From Dimargaris cristalligena (taxonomy: Eukaryota; Kickxellomycota; Dimargaritomycetes; Dimargaritales; Dimargaritaceae): a DNA stretch of 57,056 nt. The translations under genes and the position numbers were made by a program. Below are positions 1-11,899 of this stretch, piece by piece. Position 1 is the first letter of the stretch. Each line of letters starts with the position of its first letter. The notes beneath the pieces were generated by a model. The model searched no databases, was not told where the DNA came from, and saw nothing but the letters and a program-made list of their open reading frames with translations. The DNA is taken from the NCBI GenBank assembly GCA_027576995.1, contig JANBQC010000120.1, positions 1 through 57,056 of the forward strand, in the 5' to 3' direction.

Positions 1-801
1 GTGGTTTCAATAAAAAGGGTAAAAATAAATAGGGCAATGCCCAATACTACTATAGCCGTTTGGCTATATCACAACAGAAATTTATTTTTGGTTGGCTATT
101 TTATACATATATTATTGTTTACAATAATACCAACAATCTATCCCAACTGGCAGTCTGATGTCTCCCATGGCTATGTAACAGCATAGATATTTCAAAACTT
201 GGGCTCATGAATAACATGAGGGTAGAGTAAAATATGCCATCTCCAAGAGACAGCTGACGAAAGTATCATTATAAATATTTCTGGAATCAAGGCCAGATAT
301 GATCGAGACTAGGCCTAATAATGGACCCGGCGGCTATTTGCTATTTACTAAAGAATTTAACAATCACCCGACTACATACAATGTCCCTTATTCGATATTA
401 TTAGAAATTCATGGCTATATTCACGTTTCTACAAAATAACGTTATGTTCGGCTATATGGTACTGAGGCCCATTTCTAATCAGCTAGCTAACATTTATACC
501 GCATGGCTCCATCCGATAAATACGAATCCCTTTCTGGCTTCTCAATTTACCCTTCCTCTACTCTATACCAATTACCCATTACTAGCTATTCGAAATAATG
601 ACCAATGAAATTATTGCCATGGCCTTTTATTCACTATAATTCTGTTTTTGGAGCTACATAGAATACATAAATAAACTAACTATACCCCCCCCATGCACAC
701 AAATCTCGCATACATAGCCTCCGCACTAGTTAGTTATATATATATAACGATTTTAAGGCGCCGACTGATTAGTAGCGAGCGCATTTTCTCTACATTGAAG
801 T
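1..801. other. AT-rich gene-free left edge
   Basis: No convincing coding region is seen. Short open frames are present on the plus strand, but they have no recognisable motif and the base composition is that of a spacer. The segment lies downstream of TAF5 and probably holds its 3' UTR and terminator. A short (TA)n run sits near 740. Confidence 0.5.
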
Positions 802-3081
802 TTACTCTTGGGGTTGGAAAGCACCAATAGCAATACCTAGATTCCGCCGGGTATAGTGTACGTTGTAGACGGGGGTACGTTTGGTCGGGAATGTGGAAAG
901 TAGGTTAGTGCTTGGCTGGATAGGAGGGCGTTTTGTCGAACTAGACCCGCCGGCCGAGGCCGAGCTGGGGGACACGGTAGGGTGGGTGGAAGAGGGGAAG
1001 GCATCGGTGGCATTATGGGTGTGGGTTGTGGAATCAGAGTTGGTTGGAGGATGCTCGGCGGAAGAATGCGGGGTTCCGCCTACCCCATTAACCGACGATG
1101 GCTGAGTCCCGTCCACTGTCGAACCTGCGGTAGTAGCGGCGGGCGGGAAGGAGGGGTTATTGACAGCGGATAGGGCCTCGGAGGACACATCCCAGAGCCG
1201 CACAGTACAGTCGGCTCCCCCGGACATCAAAAGAGTACTTTCCTGACTAAAGGCCAGCGAATAAATGGACTTCTCGTGGCCCACCACCCGCTGGATCTGA
1301 CGGCCCGACCCCAAGTCCCATAAGGTAATCGTCCTATCCTCACTGGCAGAGGCCATGGTACGGCCGTTGGGGGCCACCGCCACGGCGGTGATGGGTCCCT
1401 GGTGGCCCGTAAATACTCGCACGCAGGTACCCCGCTGCAGATCCCACAGTCGACAGGTACGGTCCGTCGACCCAGTCACCAAATATTTGGAGTTGGGATG
1501 GAATTTCACGCAGTCCACGTCGGCCAGATGGCCGGCGAAGATACGCAATGGGTAAATATGTTCGCAGCTCCACAAGCGGGCCGTACGATCGTGCGCGGCC
1601 GTGGCAAAGTAAACTCCGTACGGCCCAAACTCGACGTCCCAAATTGGATAATTATGGCCCCGGTAACAGACCAGATTGGTGAAGGTGTCCAGACTCCACA
1701 GGCGCGCCGTCTTATCCTCGGAACACGAGACAAGATATTGAGCGTCGGGGCTCAAACTAACGCCGTACACCGGTCCCGAATGGCCCACGAGTTTCCGGTA
1801 GCGCTGATCCGTGCGCTCCCGGTACCGGTTGAGGTCGTCCATATCGGCCACGTGGGAGGGATTGAAATTACTTCGCAATCCCCGTAGGGGCTCGTCGGTC
1901 AGGCTCCACAGTTTAATATACGATTCGGAAAAACCACCGGCCAGCAAAGTCAGGTCATCGGAAACGGTAGTACAGTTGAGCGAATCGTAGGTGTTATGGA
2001 AGGTGTAGCAGCAAATCGACGGGAGAGCCTCCCGACTTAGAGATACCGTTTTGCGAACATCAGCCAATTGCCGCAGCTGCTCCTTTACGTCAAAAGTCTT
2101 GTGAGGTGGAAAGGGAACATCCTGGAGTCCAGGCGCGTCGGTGAGGGGCTCCTTCTTAATCTTCTGCAGGTCCTGAAGAAGGGTACCAACCATGGGAGTA
2201 TCCACATCCATCTCGGGGGCATCGGGTTGCCGGTTTTGGATATCCTTGAGGGTCTGTTCCACTTCGGTGCGCAGCTCGGGATCGACGGACCGATGGCCGA
2301 GAGTCAAGCGCTCCTGGTTGAACTGGGCCAACTGGCCATTCGTGACCCCCACCAGCCCGATATCGCTCGTCCGGTCCGCATCACCAGCCCCTGTGGTAAC
2401 CTGATCATCGACCTTGATATTCAGGTACTGGTTGATAATCCGCAGTAGCAGCATAAGTTTGTTTTCCTGCAGAAATGACATGAGCAGTTCGAAGGCCACT
2501 TTAGACATCCGGATATTGTACTTGGTTTGCATAAAGGTTTGGGCCAACGTGTTTTCGCGCACATGGGTAGGTTCCACAATGAGGGCCAGTTGGCTGATCT
2601 CGTCGGGGTGGGTCCAAACGTGGTCACCGTGGAACTGGGCCCAGAAGGTGCGGGCATGGTCGGGGAGTTGTTTGGTGACCAAGTCCAAGTACGCGTGTAC
2701 AAAGATGGGGTACGAAATGGTGAGGAGTTCCGGCTGGTACAGCTCCAAGGAGCGTTCGATCCAATTGCGGAGCTGGCCGTAGCTGCTGCGGTAAATGTCG
2801 GGATTTCCCTGTTCGGCGTCATTGTAAAACAAAATGTAATTGGGCACCGACACGTCTTCGTTGGGCTGGAACTGATCGGCGAGTTCAACTAGGCTTTGCA
2901 CGGGGGCCTCCGACGCGAGACTGGCCGCCGCTTTGCTGTAGCCCTTGGATTGCAGATACTGCAGTACGATGCGATCCACATTGCCCGTCGTGGCACTTGC
3001 GGGTTCCCCGCTCTTTTCGCCGCTGGCTCCGGAGCCGGCTGGACCGGCACCCGGCGTACTCGAAAGGGCTCTTTTTTGCAT
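802..3081 (-). CDS. TAF5: TFIID/SAGA subunit TAF5 (WD40 repeat)
   Basis: Predicted 759-residue nuclear scaffold subunit of TFIID, in yeast shared with SAGA. Visible order: a Gly/Ser-rich start, a LisH-type helix pair at about 35-66, the TAF5 NTD2 dimerisation domain at about 83-215 (YRSSYGQLRNW, ending near NQYLNIKV), a linker, then WD40 repeats from about 355 to 632 with repeated GH...D..RLW units. A Ser/Thr/Pro-rich stretch follows, then the conserved C-terminal blade piece TKRTPVYNVHYTRRNL. The ATG at 3081 is chosen because it precedes LisH by a normal distance; the open frame continues upstream without a better start. No intron is needed. Family assignment is very secure; SAGA membership follows from the yeast protein. 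Confidence 0.95.
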   Translation of the reverse strand: MQKRALSSTPGAGPAGSGASGEKSGEPASATTGNVDRIVLQYLQSKGYSKAAASLASEAPVQSLVELADQFQPNEDVSVPNYILFYNDAEQGNPDIYRSSYGQLRNWIERSLELYQPELLTISYPIFVHAYLDLVTKQLPDHARTFWAQFHGDHVWTHPDEISQLALIVEPTHVRENTLAQTFMQTKYNIRMSKVAFELLMSFLQENKLMLLLRIINQYLNIKVDDQVTTGAGDADRTSDIGLVGVTNGQLAQFNQERLTLGHRSVDPELRTEVEQTLKDIQNRQPDAPEMDVDTPMVGTLLQDLQKIKKEPLTDAPGLQDVPFPPHKTFDVKEQLRQLADVRKTVSLSREALPSICCYTFHNTYDSLNCTTVSDDLTLLAGGFSESYIKLWSLTDEPLRGLRSNFNPSHVADMDDLNRYRERTDQRYRKLVGHSGPVYGVSLSPDAQYLVSCSEDKTARLWSLDTFTNLVCYRGHNYPIWDVEFGPYGVYFATAAHDRTARLWSCEHIYPLRIFAGHLADVDCVKFHPNSKYLVTGSTDRTCRLWDLQRGTCVRVFTGHQGPITAVAVAPNGRTMASASEDRTITLWDLGSGRQIQRVVGHEKSIYSLAFSQESTLLMSGGADCTVRLWDVSSEALSAVNNPSFPPAATTAGSTVDGTQPSSVNGVGGTPHSSAEHPPTNSDSTTHTHNATDAFPSSTHPTVSPSSASAGGSSSTKRPPIQPSTNLLSTFPTKRTPVYNVHYTRRNLGIAIGAFQPQE

Positions 3082-3956
3082 CGGGTAAAAAAAAAGTATA
3101 TAGTTAATGCAATATAAAGATAAAAAAGGGTGACCAATCACGGGTATGTTGAACAGAATAGAGCCAGAATGGCCGGTTATCGAGTAGGTTGATTCGTAAG
3201 AAGGGAGGGCGGAATAATGGACAATGTGAACTAAGGGGTAAATAGATGAGTTCCCGGTAGCTATGCAAAAAAAAAACAAAACGAAGGGCCAGAGGGCTAT
3301 GGGTGATGGAATGACGGTTATTCAATGGGACGGGTATAATAAAAGGGAATAGGTACGCCTATTAATAAAGAAAACAAGTATAGAAACATAAGTACTTGAA
3401 CAAGTCGCGTAAAATATAGTTGAAAGGAATTGGGTTCATGCGAATGAGAGAGCCTACCCACTTACTTTGGCCATAGAGGCTCGGTATAATAGTTGGTTTA
3501 AGTTACATTATTAACAAATCCGAACCAAGCACAAAGTCATAGACGACCAGTGAGTCAGATCAAAGCCAACTGTTACTATAAGTAATGGATTGATTCAGAA
3601 TGGACAAAACCAGACGCCTAGGGTCATAATATAAAATCGTCCTGGAGTAGGTTGGTTACCCACCACCCCTCCCCAGATCTTTCAATTCTTGGGAATTTGG
3701 TTATAGAGATTATCAAATGCATGAATACTAAAATAGTTACTGGGATACACAAATCAGACTATTGGGTAAACATTTTTTTAAGGGTCCTAACATAAACATT
3801 AAGATACGCTCGAAATAAACGTGCGCTAATATTTCCAACATGGTCTGTTGCAGCTGGTATTCACAACAATCAAATGGTCGATAAATTCGATCCGTTTTAT
3901 TTAGTTAAAACCCGCTAATAGTAAATTTTATGATTCGAGCTGGAATCGAATATGAA
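3082..3956. other. Spacer between TAF5 and ILV3
   Basis: This AT-rich spacer of about 870 bases holds the TAF5 promoter and the ILV3 3' end; both genes are on the minus strand. A TGAGTCA heptamer occurs at 3551-3557, but one such site is expected by chance every 8 kb or so. No gene is recognised. Confidence 0.4.
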
Positions 3957-6382
3957 TTAAGCATCCGTAACGCATCCCTCGGAGGCGGACGAGACATTCT
4001 TGATGAACTTAAACAGCGTCCCGCTGGTGGCCTGATAAGGCGGGGCCTTCCACACCTTCCGGCGCTCAGCTAATTCAGCGTCGCTGACTTCCAGGGTGAT
4101 GGCCTTACTTTCCGCATCGATGACCACCTTGTCGCCGTTGCGCACCAGGGCGATCGGGCCACCCTCCTGGGCCTCGGGGGCAATGTGACCAATGATAAAG
4201 CCGTGGCTACCACCCGAGAAGCGGCCGTCGGTGAGCAGGGCCACGTCCTTGCCGAGACCGGCTCCCATGACTGCACTGGTGGGGGTCAGCATCTCAGGCA
4301 TACCCGGACCGCCCTTGGGGCCCTCGTACCGGATCACGATGACGTGGCCCTTGTGGATTTCCTTATTCTCCAAGGCCAGCAGCATGTCTTCTTCGCAGTC
4401 AAAGACAATGGCGGTACCTTCAAAGTGCAGACCCTCCTTGCCCGTAATCTTGGCCACGCTGCCCTCGGGAGCGAGGTTACCACGCAGAATTTGCAGGTGA
4501 CCCGACTTCTTGAGGGGCTGTTCCCAAGGTTGGATGATGGGCTGTCCCGCGGTAAGCCCGGGGAGTTTCTCGAGGTTCTCCTGCAGAGTCTGGCCGGTCA
4601 CGGTCATACAGTCTCCGTTGATCTTGCCCTTCTCCAGCAAGTACTTTAGGATAGCCGGAGTGCCACCGATGGCCTGGATCTCCTCCATAACGTACTTACC
4701 ACTGGGCTTCAAATCGGCCAGCAGGGGAGTGGCGTCACTAACCCGTTGGAAGTCATCCAGGGTCAGTTTGATGCCGACGGCGCGGGCAATAGCAATCATG
4801 TGCAGGACGGCATTGGTAGAGCCGCCCAGGGCCATAATCAGCACCATGGCGTTTTCAAAAGCCTCGCGGGTCATAATTTGGCGCGGGGTAATGTTCTTTT
4901 TCAAAATATTGAGGATGGCCGGGCCGGTCTGGGCGCATTCGGCCAATTTCTCGGGGCTCTCGGCGGGGTTCGACGAGCTGTAAGGAAGGGCCATACCCAT
5001 GGCCTCGATGGCACTGGCCATCGTGTTGGCCGTATACATGCCACCGCAGGCCCCGGGACCGGGACAGGCGTGCCGGATAATGTCGGTTCGCTCCTCTTCA
5101 GTGATACGTCCGGCGATGTACTCGCCGTAGCACTGGAAGGCGGACACGATGTCCAATTTCTCGCCCGTGCACTGGGACTTGCCGGGCTTGATGGTACCGC
5201 CATACACCATGAGCGAGGGACGATTGACGCGGCCCATGGCAATCAGGCAGCCGGGCATGTTCTTATCACAACCGGGCAGGGAAATATTGGCATCGTACCA
5301 CTGGGCACTCATGACAGTCTCGATGGAGTCGGCAATGATCTCACGGGATTGGAGGGAGTAGGACATGCCATTGGTACCCATGCTGATACCGTCACTGACA
5401 CCGATGGTATTGAAGCGGTAGCCGACCAGACCCGCTTGTTGAACACTCTCCTTGACCTTGGCGGCCAAGTCATTAAGGTGCATATTACAGGGATTGCCCT
5501 CGTACCAGCTACGACATTGTCGTTATGGTTAGATACATAGCATATATATATATATATGGGTTAAAAACAGAGAATATCGCAAACACGACTGGAGCCTATG
5601 CGCCACCCCTGACGGATTCGACGGCTATCCGGCCGAAAAGTCGACAATTTCACTGGGAGCAAGAGTGACACCGGGTACATGCAGGAATTTTTATAAATCA
5701 ATGCATATATATATACCAAAACGTAAATAAAAGCATATACGAATCGTACTTACACGCTCGAAATGCCGACCTGGGCCTTCTTCATATCGTCCGGTTCCAG
5801 GCCAGTCGCGTACACTAGAGCGGGATGGATAGTAGGGTAGGTTAGAGGGTCGGTAAACAAAGCTAGATACATTCACCTCGGAAATCTATGAAGGATCACG
5901 GAAAACGTTTACAACGGGGCCAGAGCAATGTAATAGCTTTGACTTACACATGGCCTGGGAAGCAGCGTAGGCTTTGGGCTGCGTGATTTTAGAACTAAAG
6001 CGATTGATGGCCTGGTCATCTTTGGCGGAAGAATACGCCCGTAGACCAGGGAGTCTATAGTTGATGGGACCAATGTGTGCATTTTATATGGACTGAGCAG
6101 GTTAGAATGGTGAGACATGGACAGCTGCTGTCCTTTAGGCCAGGGGCCTGGACGTGATATGCAGCATACCAAAAGCGCATGCGCTTAGAGGAGTCGGATC
6201 GGAGGTTGACCATTTCCCTCGCCGGGAAAAGACTAGGAAAGGCTGTGGGGCACGGTGGGTCGTGGTAGATATAGCCCATTGGTGCTATAGCACTGTGATA
6301 TGTGGCCAGCCTACCTCTGTGACCGACCAAATGTGGGGGTCCGTCGTAGAGTCGAGAACAGGGCGTTGCGTTGGGCGAGCAT
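3957..6382 (-). CDS. ILV3: Dihydroxy-acid dehydratase, mitochondrial, four exons
   Basis: Catalyses dehydration of dihydroxy-acids in valine and isoleucine synthesis in the mitochondrial matrix, using an Fe-S cluster. Exons read here: 6382-6315, 6054-5948, 5814-5754 and 5508-3957, with GT-AG introns and consistent phases, giving 595 residues (yeast Ilv3 is 585). Exon 1 encodes an Arg/Ser-rich presequence beginning [14 protein letters not shown]. The junctions rebuild conserved family text: SQAM/LYATGLEP and [12 protein letters not shown]. Cluster-ligand type cysteines are Cys86 (NPCN), Cys159 (GCDKNMPGC) and Cys233 (GACGG). The GGSHGF loop near the C terminus is intact. The third intron carries a short TA microsatellite near 5541. 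A TGACTCA site lies 145 bases upstream of the ATG. Assignment certain; exon 1 is the least certain part. Confidence 0.95.
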
Positions 6383-7430
6383 TTTGGGAGGAATTCGGAG
6401 CAATAAAGGACTAAAGAATAAAGCAATGCACCACAGGCGGTAAGAGGCGCTTTAATAATTAGGAAGAAGAAGTTAAAGGGGCCAACAGACTATAGTTAGC
6501 CGGGTCTAGTTATAAAAAAATACTACTGACTCACCACTATCACACCTCCTAGGCTCTGTCCCTTCTATATGCGGGGGAATAAGGGCTCTTCTCTCCCACA
6601 GTGGGGTAAAACAACCAAGCACTCACTGATAGGGTAGATTTCTCTCTAGAGACAGTTCATTGGTATTGCACCAGTAAGGGTCAGCAACGACGAACTTGTC
6701 GCCTCAGTTGGGCGACAAAACCCGGTACTATACTCCAAAAGGGGTGCATGTCTATAGCAGGAGGAGGAGTAGTAGTAGTAGTAGTATTTAGCAGTGGCTA
6801 TGCGAATAGAACTGTCCAATGGTCGACAGACGCACTCCATAACCCCATACCCCCCGGCCGAGAATGCTTACCGAGCCAAGCATCGCTCGCTGGGCCCGAC
6901 TCCATGCAGTTTCGACTGAACGATACCACTTTTAACCCCGTTAAATTAGGCTCAATAAACCAAGAGGTCTACCCGGTTCGACTTCAGAGGGTGACATTGT
7001 CTAAAAGCGCCTTGGCAGGCGCCTGTATCTACCGCCAATGCCGACACACTCGTATAGCTAGTTATTAATTCCTGAAGAGTCCAGTGGTCCTTTCGAAACC
7101 ATAATGGGTGGACGACTGAAACCCCGGGGTATCAATTACCCGACCGTTAATGAATCACCGTACTTTCCGCTCCCAGTCTTCTAGATAACTTCTAACTCAA
7201 TTTGTTGCTCATATTGATACGGCATGGTGGCCGCCCCTCTTGCTAAGGAGTCATTTACGTTGACTGTTTAGTGAGTCAAAACTGTTCAAAGTGGATAAAC
7301 TAATGCCCGACTTGAGGAAGGGTCTGGTGAGTCACACCAATACGATGCATATCTAGCCAACACTGGTAACACATAGAGTGGGGGGTCTACTAAACAATGA
7401 CAATCCGCTTAGGAATGCGGCTCCAGAAGG
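6383..7430. other. Spacer upstream of ILV3
   Basis: About 1 kb lies between the ILV3 start and the end of the first methyltransferase gene. It holds the ILV3 promoter, a short GTA/GTR-rich microsatellite near 6763-6787 and two further TGAGTCA heptamers at 7272-7278 and 7328-7334. An open frame over the microsatellite encodes a poly-Val run and is not credible as a gene. Confidence 0.4.
6527..6533. promoter_or_regulatory. Gcn4/AP-1 type site TGACTCA upstream of ILV3
   Basis: An exact TGACTCA heptamer sits 145 bases upstream of the ILV3 start codon. In yeast and filamentous fungi, branched-chain amino acid genes are regulated by Gcn4/CPC1 bZIP factors through this sequence. Chance occurrence is possible, since about seven such heptamers are expected in 57 kb, so the support comes from position relative to a known target pathway. 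Confidence 0.5.
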
Positions 7431-8691
7431 CTAGGCTTTGTAGGCCAATACATGAAGGTACACATTTTCGCAATAAAACACCCCATGCCGGCAAACCACC
7501 GGACCAACAATCTCCTCTACTTCATCGAATATCTTCTTCTGGGTCGGTGCATCGGCCCAGTCCGCCACAAATCCAAAGAGGACCGACTCAAGAAACTCGC
7601 GCAAAGAAATAGATAGAGGCACCACAACGGCTTCGACTTCGACCTGGCAGTCGCGAAATCCGTTTCGCTCAAGGACCTCTCGGTATTCCTCCGCGGTTGG
7701 GAAATACCAAGGGGAAATCATTTGGCCGTCGGGCCTGTAACGTTTACTGACGTAAAGTATAGCCGCGTGAATCGCTAATTGGGACCACCGTGCATTCAGG
7801 GATGGCAAATCCGACCCATGGGACAGGGTAATCAAACAAAAGGGCCGGATAGAGTCCATTGCATAAGGTTAATATTGGCCAACAGTAGCTGGGTAATCGC
7901 CAACTAAAATACCGTATATCCTTGGTGCATCGTATAAAAGTAGGGAAGGTTTATATAATGGGAATAATGCCGGGGTCTTGCAAAACAGTCCCGTCCCACC
8001 CGATGATAAAACAGCGCGAGTTTGTCATTGTTGCCTACCTGAGGATGAATGATGAGCCACAAACTTAATCGTTAATATACCACCCGGCTTTAGACACCGA
8101 TGCATCTCTTGTACTACTCTATCAGGATCCTTCATCCAGTGAATGGCTAGAAAGGTAGATGGACACATTGATATATATATATAAATAGCCATACATTAGT
8201 CGCGGTAGTGGAAAAGAATATACACGCATATTCGTAACAAACTACACGCTCGGAGTTATGGTACAAGGTGGTGTGTTGTTAAACCTGTGGAAATTAGCTA
8301 AGGGAAGTCCGTCTAGAACACAGCCCCAGGGGATTGCAAGTCCCTAAATTATCTTACCGTCATTTGAAAATATTAGGTCGAACTCCTCGGCCCCGATCCC
8401 AGCAGCCTGTAGGTTAGACCCATCGGCCTCCCGTACGTCGCTGCAGCCACGCTTACGGGCAGCATTAACCATTGCCGGGCTCTTGTCCACGCCAACCACT
8501 TGGCTACACTGGTCCTGTAAAACGACCGTTAATAATCCGTCACCACAGCCAATATCCAGTAATCTCGATTCGGGGGCCAAGTGCTTTTGAGCTGTCTCGA
8601 GGACACGGCGCGCTAGTCTCAACGTATCCCGGCTACTATATCGATCGTACCATTCCGGTCTCCAGCTATCGACTTGAGAGGAAACGGCCAT
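7431..8691 (-). CDS. Class I SAM-dependent methyltransferase, copy 1
   Basis: Three exons, 8691-8358, 8146-8039 and 7774-7431, give 261 residues. GT-AG junctions are all in phase 1. Motif I is LLDIGCGDG at about 44-52, followed by the acidic ribose-binding motif VVGVDKS and the post-motif FSNDALHWMKDP...CLKPGG. The C-terminal part (SPWYFPTAEEY, then LREFLES) resembles small-molecule carboxyl methyltransferases of the trans-aconitate/juvenile hormone acid type, but the substrate cannot be read from sequence. A paralogue with the same exon layout, about two-thirds identical by eye, lies at 11900-13179 in the same orientation. Alternative: a methyltransferase acting on a secondary metabolite; no such cluster is seen nearby. 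Confidence 0.88.
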
Positions 8692-11600
8692 GGCGATGAT
8701 GAGCTGAATCTATTGTAAAAGTATGGTACCAAGGGATCCGCAAAATGATATTAATAAACTGTACTATGGCACTAGTACTCAACTGGTGATGTAAGGAGGC
8801 TGTTAGAATGATTGATTAAGGTATGTAAATTAAAACATAATATATATAATTCCAATACGTGCCGGTAAGCCATCTTTTATATGGAAAATAAACCCCTACA
8901 TCAAACGGAACCCCCCCCCTCCCAACCCCGCAAACCACTGTAAATTTAACTTTCATATTCAAGCCCATCAATATGCTGGGCCCGAGGCGGACGTATCAAA
9001 ACCATCTAGTTGGGTTCACCTTTATGCCCGGGCACAGTCACGTACATTCTACTGGGTTTGGTATCATAATTTTTTAGCTTCTAATTTCCGCCATTTACCA
9101 TGACTATTCGCACTATGACTGTTGAGAATCATACGAGCGGGGTTCAGTCCGACCACTTGACGAAAAACCGGTTTAATGAGACAAACACTCTTGAAGGAAA
9201 TTAGGTTGCCACCTCATTTCCCCACTTGCACTGCACTCCAACTATAAAACAGCAATGTGAAACATCCCCGGTAGTTAATATAAAAAGTCCGCCGCTATGC
9301 ACAACCTGTAGCTTTACAGGCCAGTTTTATCAGCTGTTCGCAAACACTGATTATTCTCAACCTCACTCATTTTGTTCCATTGAACATGTTGTAACGGGAT
9401 GCCAAGTGGGGACAGATTAATCAAGTAATGCCGAGTGGGGTTACTGTGAATAAGATTTGTAGTTTATAATAAGTATTTTATTGAAACGTGAAGATCTTTT
9501 GAGTACACAAGTCGTTACTTCTTTTATATCTATATTTCTGGTATCTGGGTAGAGTGACTGCCGTTCGCAGCTTGTTCTGAGAAGGCTGCTATGGTGAGGG
9601 GGTTAGATGGAGCGTTCTCATTGGTCGAGATAAGGGATCGTCCTAACTCGGGACCGTCCGCCCCTTCCGAGGGTTGCAATGTCTCCTCCTATTGTAATTT
9701 TTGGCGCAAAAGGATGTCAATGAGAAGCGTATTAACATGTGTGGTTCAACTCGGCGGCAAAGGGGGCTATCGTGTGACAGTAGTATTGGTATCGCCGCTA
9801 CAGTCCGACTCATATATTCAGTATTTCAGATGAAGTATGTGTATATTACTCGGCCTCTGTCCAATGGCCCAATTTGGCTTGATTGTAAGAAGGCACTTCC
9901 CGGTAGGTAAGCAACACCCACCCGAAAAACTCACTCAATCCCCCCATGGCAATTCTCCGACAAATGTACCAAGTACATAAGTTGGCTAAAATTTACATGT
10001 TAATTTTTCGGCCATTGTGGGGTCAATGTTAGCAAAACCGACTAAAAGGCCCTGGTATTTCGATTAGGTCTGACTAATGGGGAACTCCGCGATCAGGTTT
10101 ACAAAGAAGAATCTTCTTTTCTGACCAGACTGTGCAGTACACCGCTAATACGCCACGAACATTTTCACCCCCCTATTACTACTCACATTATTACATATTC
10201 GTATAGGATCTCTCCCAGATGGACCCAAACCTTCACTGGTCGATAAGCCCAGTCAAGTAAATGCCAACTTAAGCCCAGGCATTGCGTATGTCCCCTGTTG
10301 CCCAGCGAAATTTAGGTAAGGATGATATCACACTGGTTGCAATTAATCGTGGTGCGAAAATTGATAACAATTAGAACCAACAACCATGTTCTCTACCGAG
10401 ATCCCAAGGGCCACTCGACGAACCCCTTGCAACTAAGTGTCAGTTTACGGGGGGGAGGGGATAACCGGTTTTACGACAACCAAGTTTTGGTGCATCCACC
10501 TACGTGTATTCAATCACCCGAATCTTGACCTCCCCTCGTCGAATATGGGTATTTCTTCGTACGCCACATAATATATTCTACTAGGGGGGGTTATATACTC
10601 AACCATTAGTGCACCTAGTACGGGCCACCTGATACAAACATACCGACGCACACTGCAGCTCGAAGCCCTTGGGTGTCAGCTTGGCATGCGGTTGCTTATT
10701 ATATTGCATCTTCGGAATTTAGTCGACTGGTTACATGGTCCGAATGAAGAAGGCCTCTTTTTAGCAAGCGGAAACGGAAGCCCGGTAAGAAAAACCGTGT
10801 GGAAATTGTGCTTAAATGGTACCAGATGCTTGTTTTTTTCGCACGCCGAAAGTAAATAGAAGAGTCCAACGCGACGAATTGACGGTGTTGTAACACTCAC
10901 GCCCGCCAAATCCGACCAATAAGAGCTGCAGAGGGCCTAGCTTAAATAATCGACTCAGTCACTACGTTCCTCTCAACCATAAGACAACCCTCCAAAAGTC
11001 CCGGGTGGTCACCCCCCCTCCTCCCATACCAAGTTCATTGTGCCATTTCTAGAGAGGATTTCTGTACTAAATGCGAATTTGGATATTGAGAATTTATTGC
11101 GTAATTACGGAGTATGCGCAAAAAAAAAGGATCAAATCTGTAAATAATACCTAGGTTTAAATCAAATACCGAACGCTGACGTACAATCGAGGAAATAATC
11201 CAATGGATGGCGGCACCATCAGCTTTATCAAGTCACGGGATCACAGCAGTAAACTCCCCTCTGCCCTTGATTATGATGTTGGACATGGCCCCCATGTAGC
11301 CTAATTGGCCTAATAGCCCTGACTACACATATCTGCACTTGGTTCCAAGTGTATTCAGTCTGTAACCCACCCTGGGAACACCACTTCTAACGGTAATGTT
11401 TAGAAATTATCGGTATACCCCATATAGTCTTTGGTAATACTTTTTCTACATTTTAGGCCCCATTTTTTACTGATACATTCCTTGGATTTTACTCACTACC
11501 GTACAGTCCCAGAGTAGTTATAAGATTGCCATCAGGAAATATGTACTTTAACTGTATCATGTCCACCTTTTCTTACTACTTGGATATTAGATATGAGTAT

Positions 11601-11738
11601 CCGATAGGTATTTTTATTCAACAGTGACCCCAGATGGAACAGTATAGTCACCGGGGGGGGATCCAGTTTCAGGGGGGAAATGTCACTTGGGTTCTCATAT
11701 ATGATGGACTTATTGAGCCCGCACTTAACAACAGTATA
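8692..11738. other. Long spacer between the two methyltransferase genes
   Basis: About 3 kb without a clear gene. Coding-like minus-strand text occurs at 9530-9946 (entered separately) and overlapping open minus-strand frames at about 10680-10910 may be a further exon. No decayed third methyltransferase copy was found by eye. Homopolymer G or C runs of 8-9 bases occur near 8909 and 10450. Confidence 0.4.
9530..9946 (-). CDS. Possible small multi-exon gene, unresolved
   Basis: Not recognised. Two blocks of coding-like minus-strand sequence face a poly(A)-signal-like AATAAA near 9480. The terminal block, 9688-9530, reads from a possible acceptor (ACAATAG) through SEGADGPELGRSLIS to a TAG. The upstream block starts at an ATG at 9946 (MGGLSEFFGWVLL...) and ends near a WTEAE sequence that looks like the start of a Myb/SANT helix. 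The two cannot be joined directly in phase; a middle exon around 9830-9740 with a weak donor would be needed. The model is tentative and could be a chance arrangement. Confidence 0.25.
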
Positions 11739-11876
11739 TGTATGAAATTCAAACCAGCTGTATAAGATTTTACATAATACGTGTATGGACGAAAATATAT
11801 GAGAATAGCTTTTAACCAGTAATATTGGCCCCATCCCATGGATTTTTCGTTATACAGCCTGAATGACCTTCTCCCA
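11739..11876 (+). mobile_element. 138-bp MITE, copy A
   Basis: First of three copies of a 138-bp element with inverted ends (this copy begins TGTATGAAATTC and ends CTTCTCCCA) flanked by TA on both sides, as expected for a Tc1/mariner-type non-autonomous element. The inner part of the terminal repeats (GCTGTATAA near the left end, TTATACAGC near the right) is conserved. It is about nine-tenths identical to copy B by eye. It lies only 23 bases beyond the stop codon of the second methyltransferase gene, probably within its 3' UTR. Confidence 0.85.
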
Positions 11877-11899
11877 TATAGTATTGTCTTTGGCTCCAT

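Noticed and set aside
4746..5540. 264-residue plus-strand open frame
   Set aside because: Antisense of ILV3, which has unmistakable family motifs on the other strand.
6748..7068. 106-residue frame with a poly-Val run
   Set aside because: The Val run is the translation of a GTA-type microsatellite; no other coding signal.
7272..7334. Paired TGAGTCA sites as ILV3 enhancers
   Set aside because: They lie about 0.9 kb upstream, and the number of such heptamers in the window is near chance expectation.
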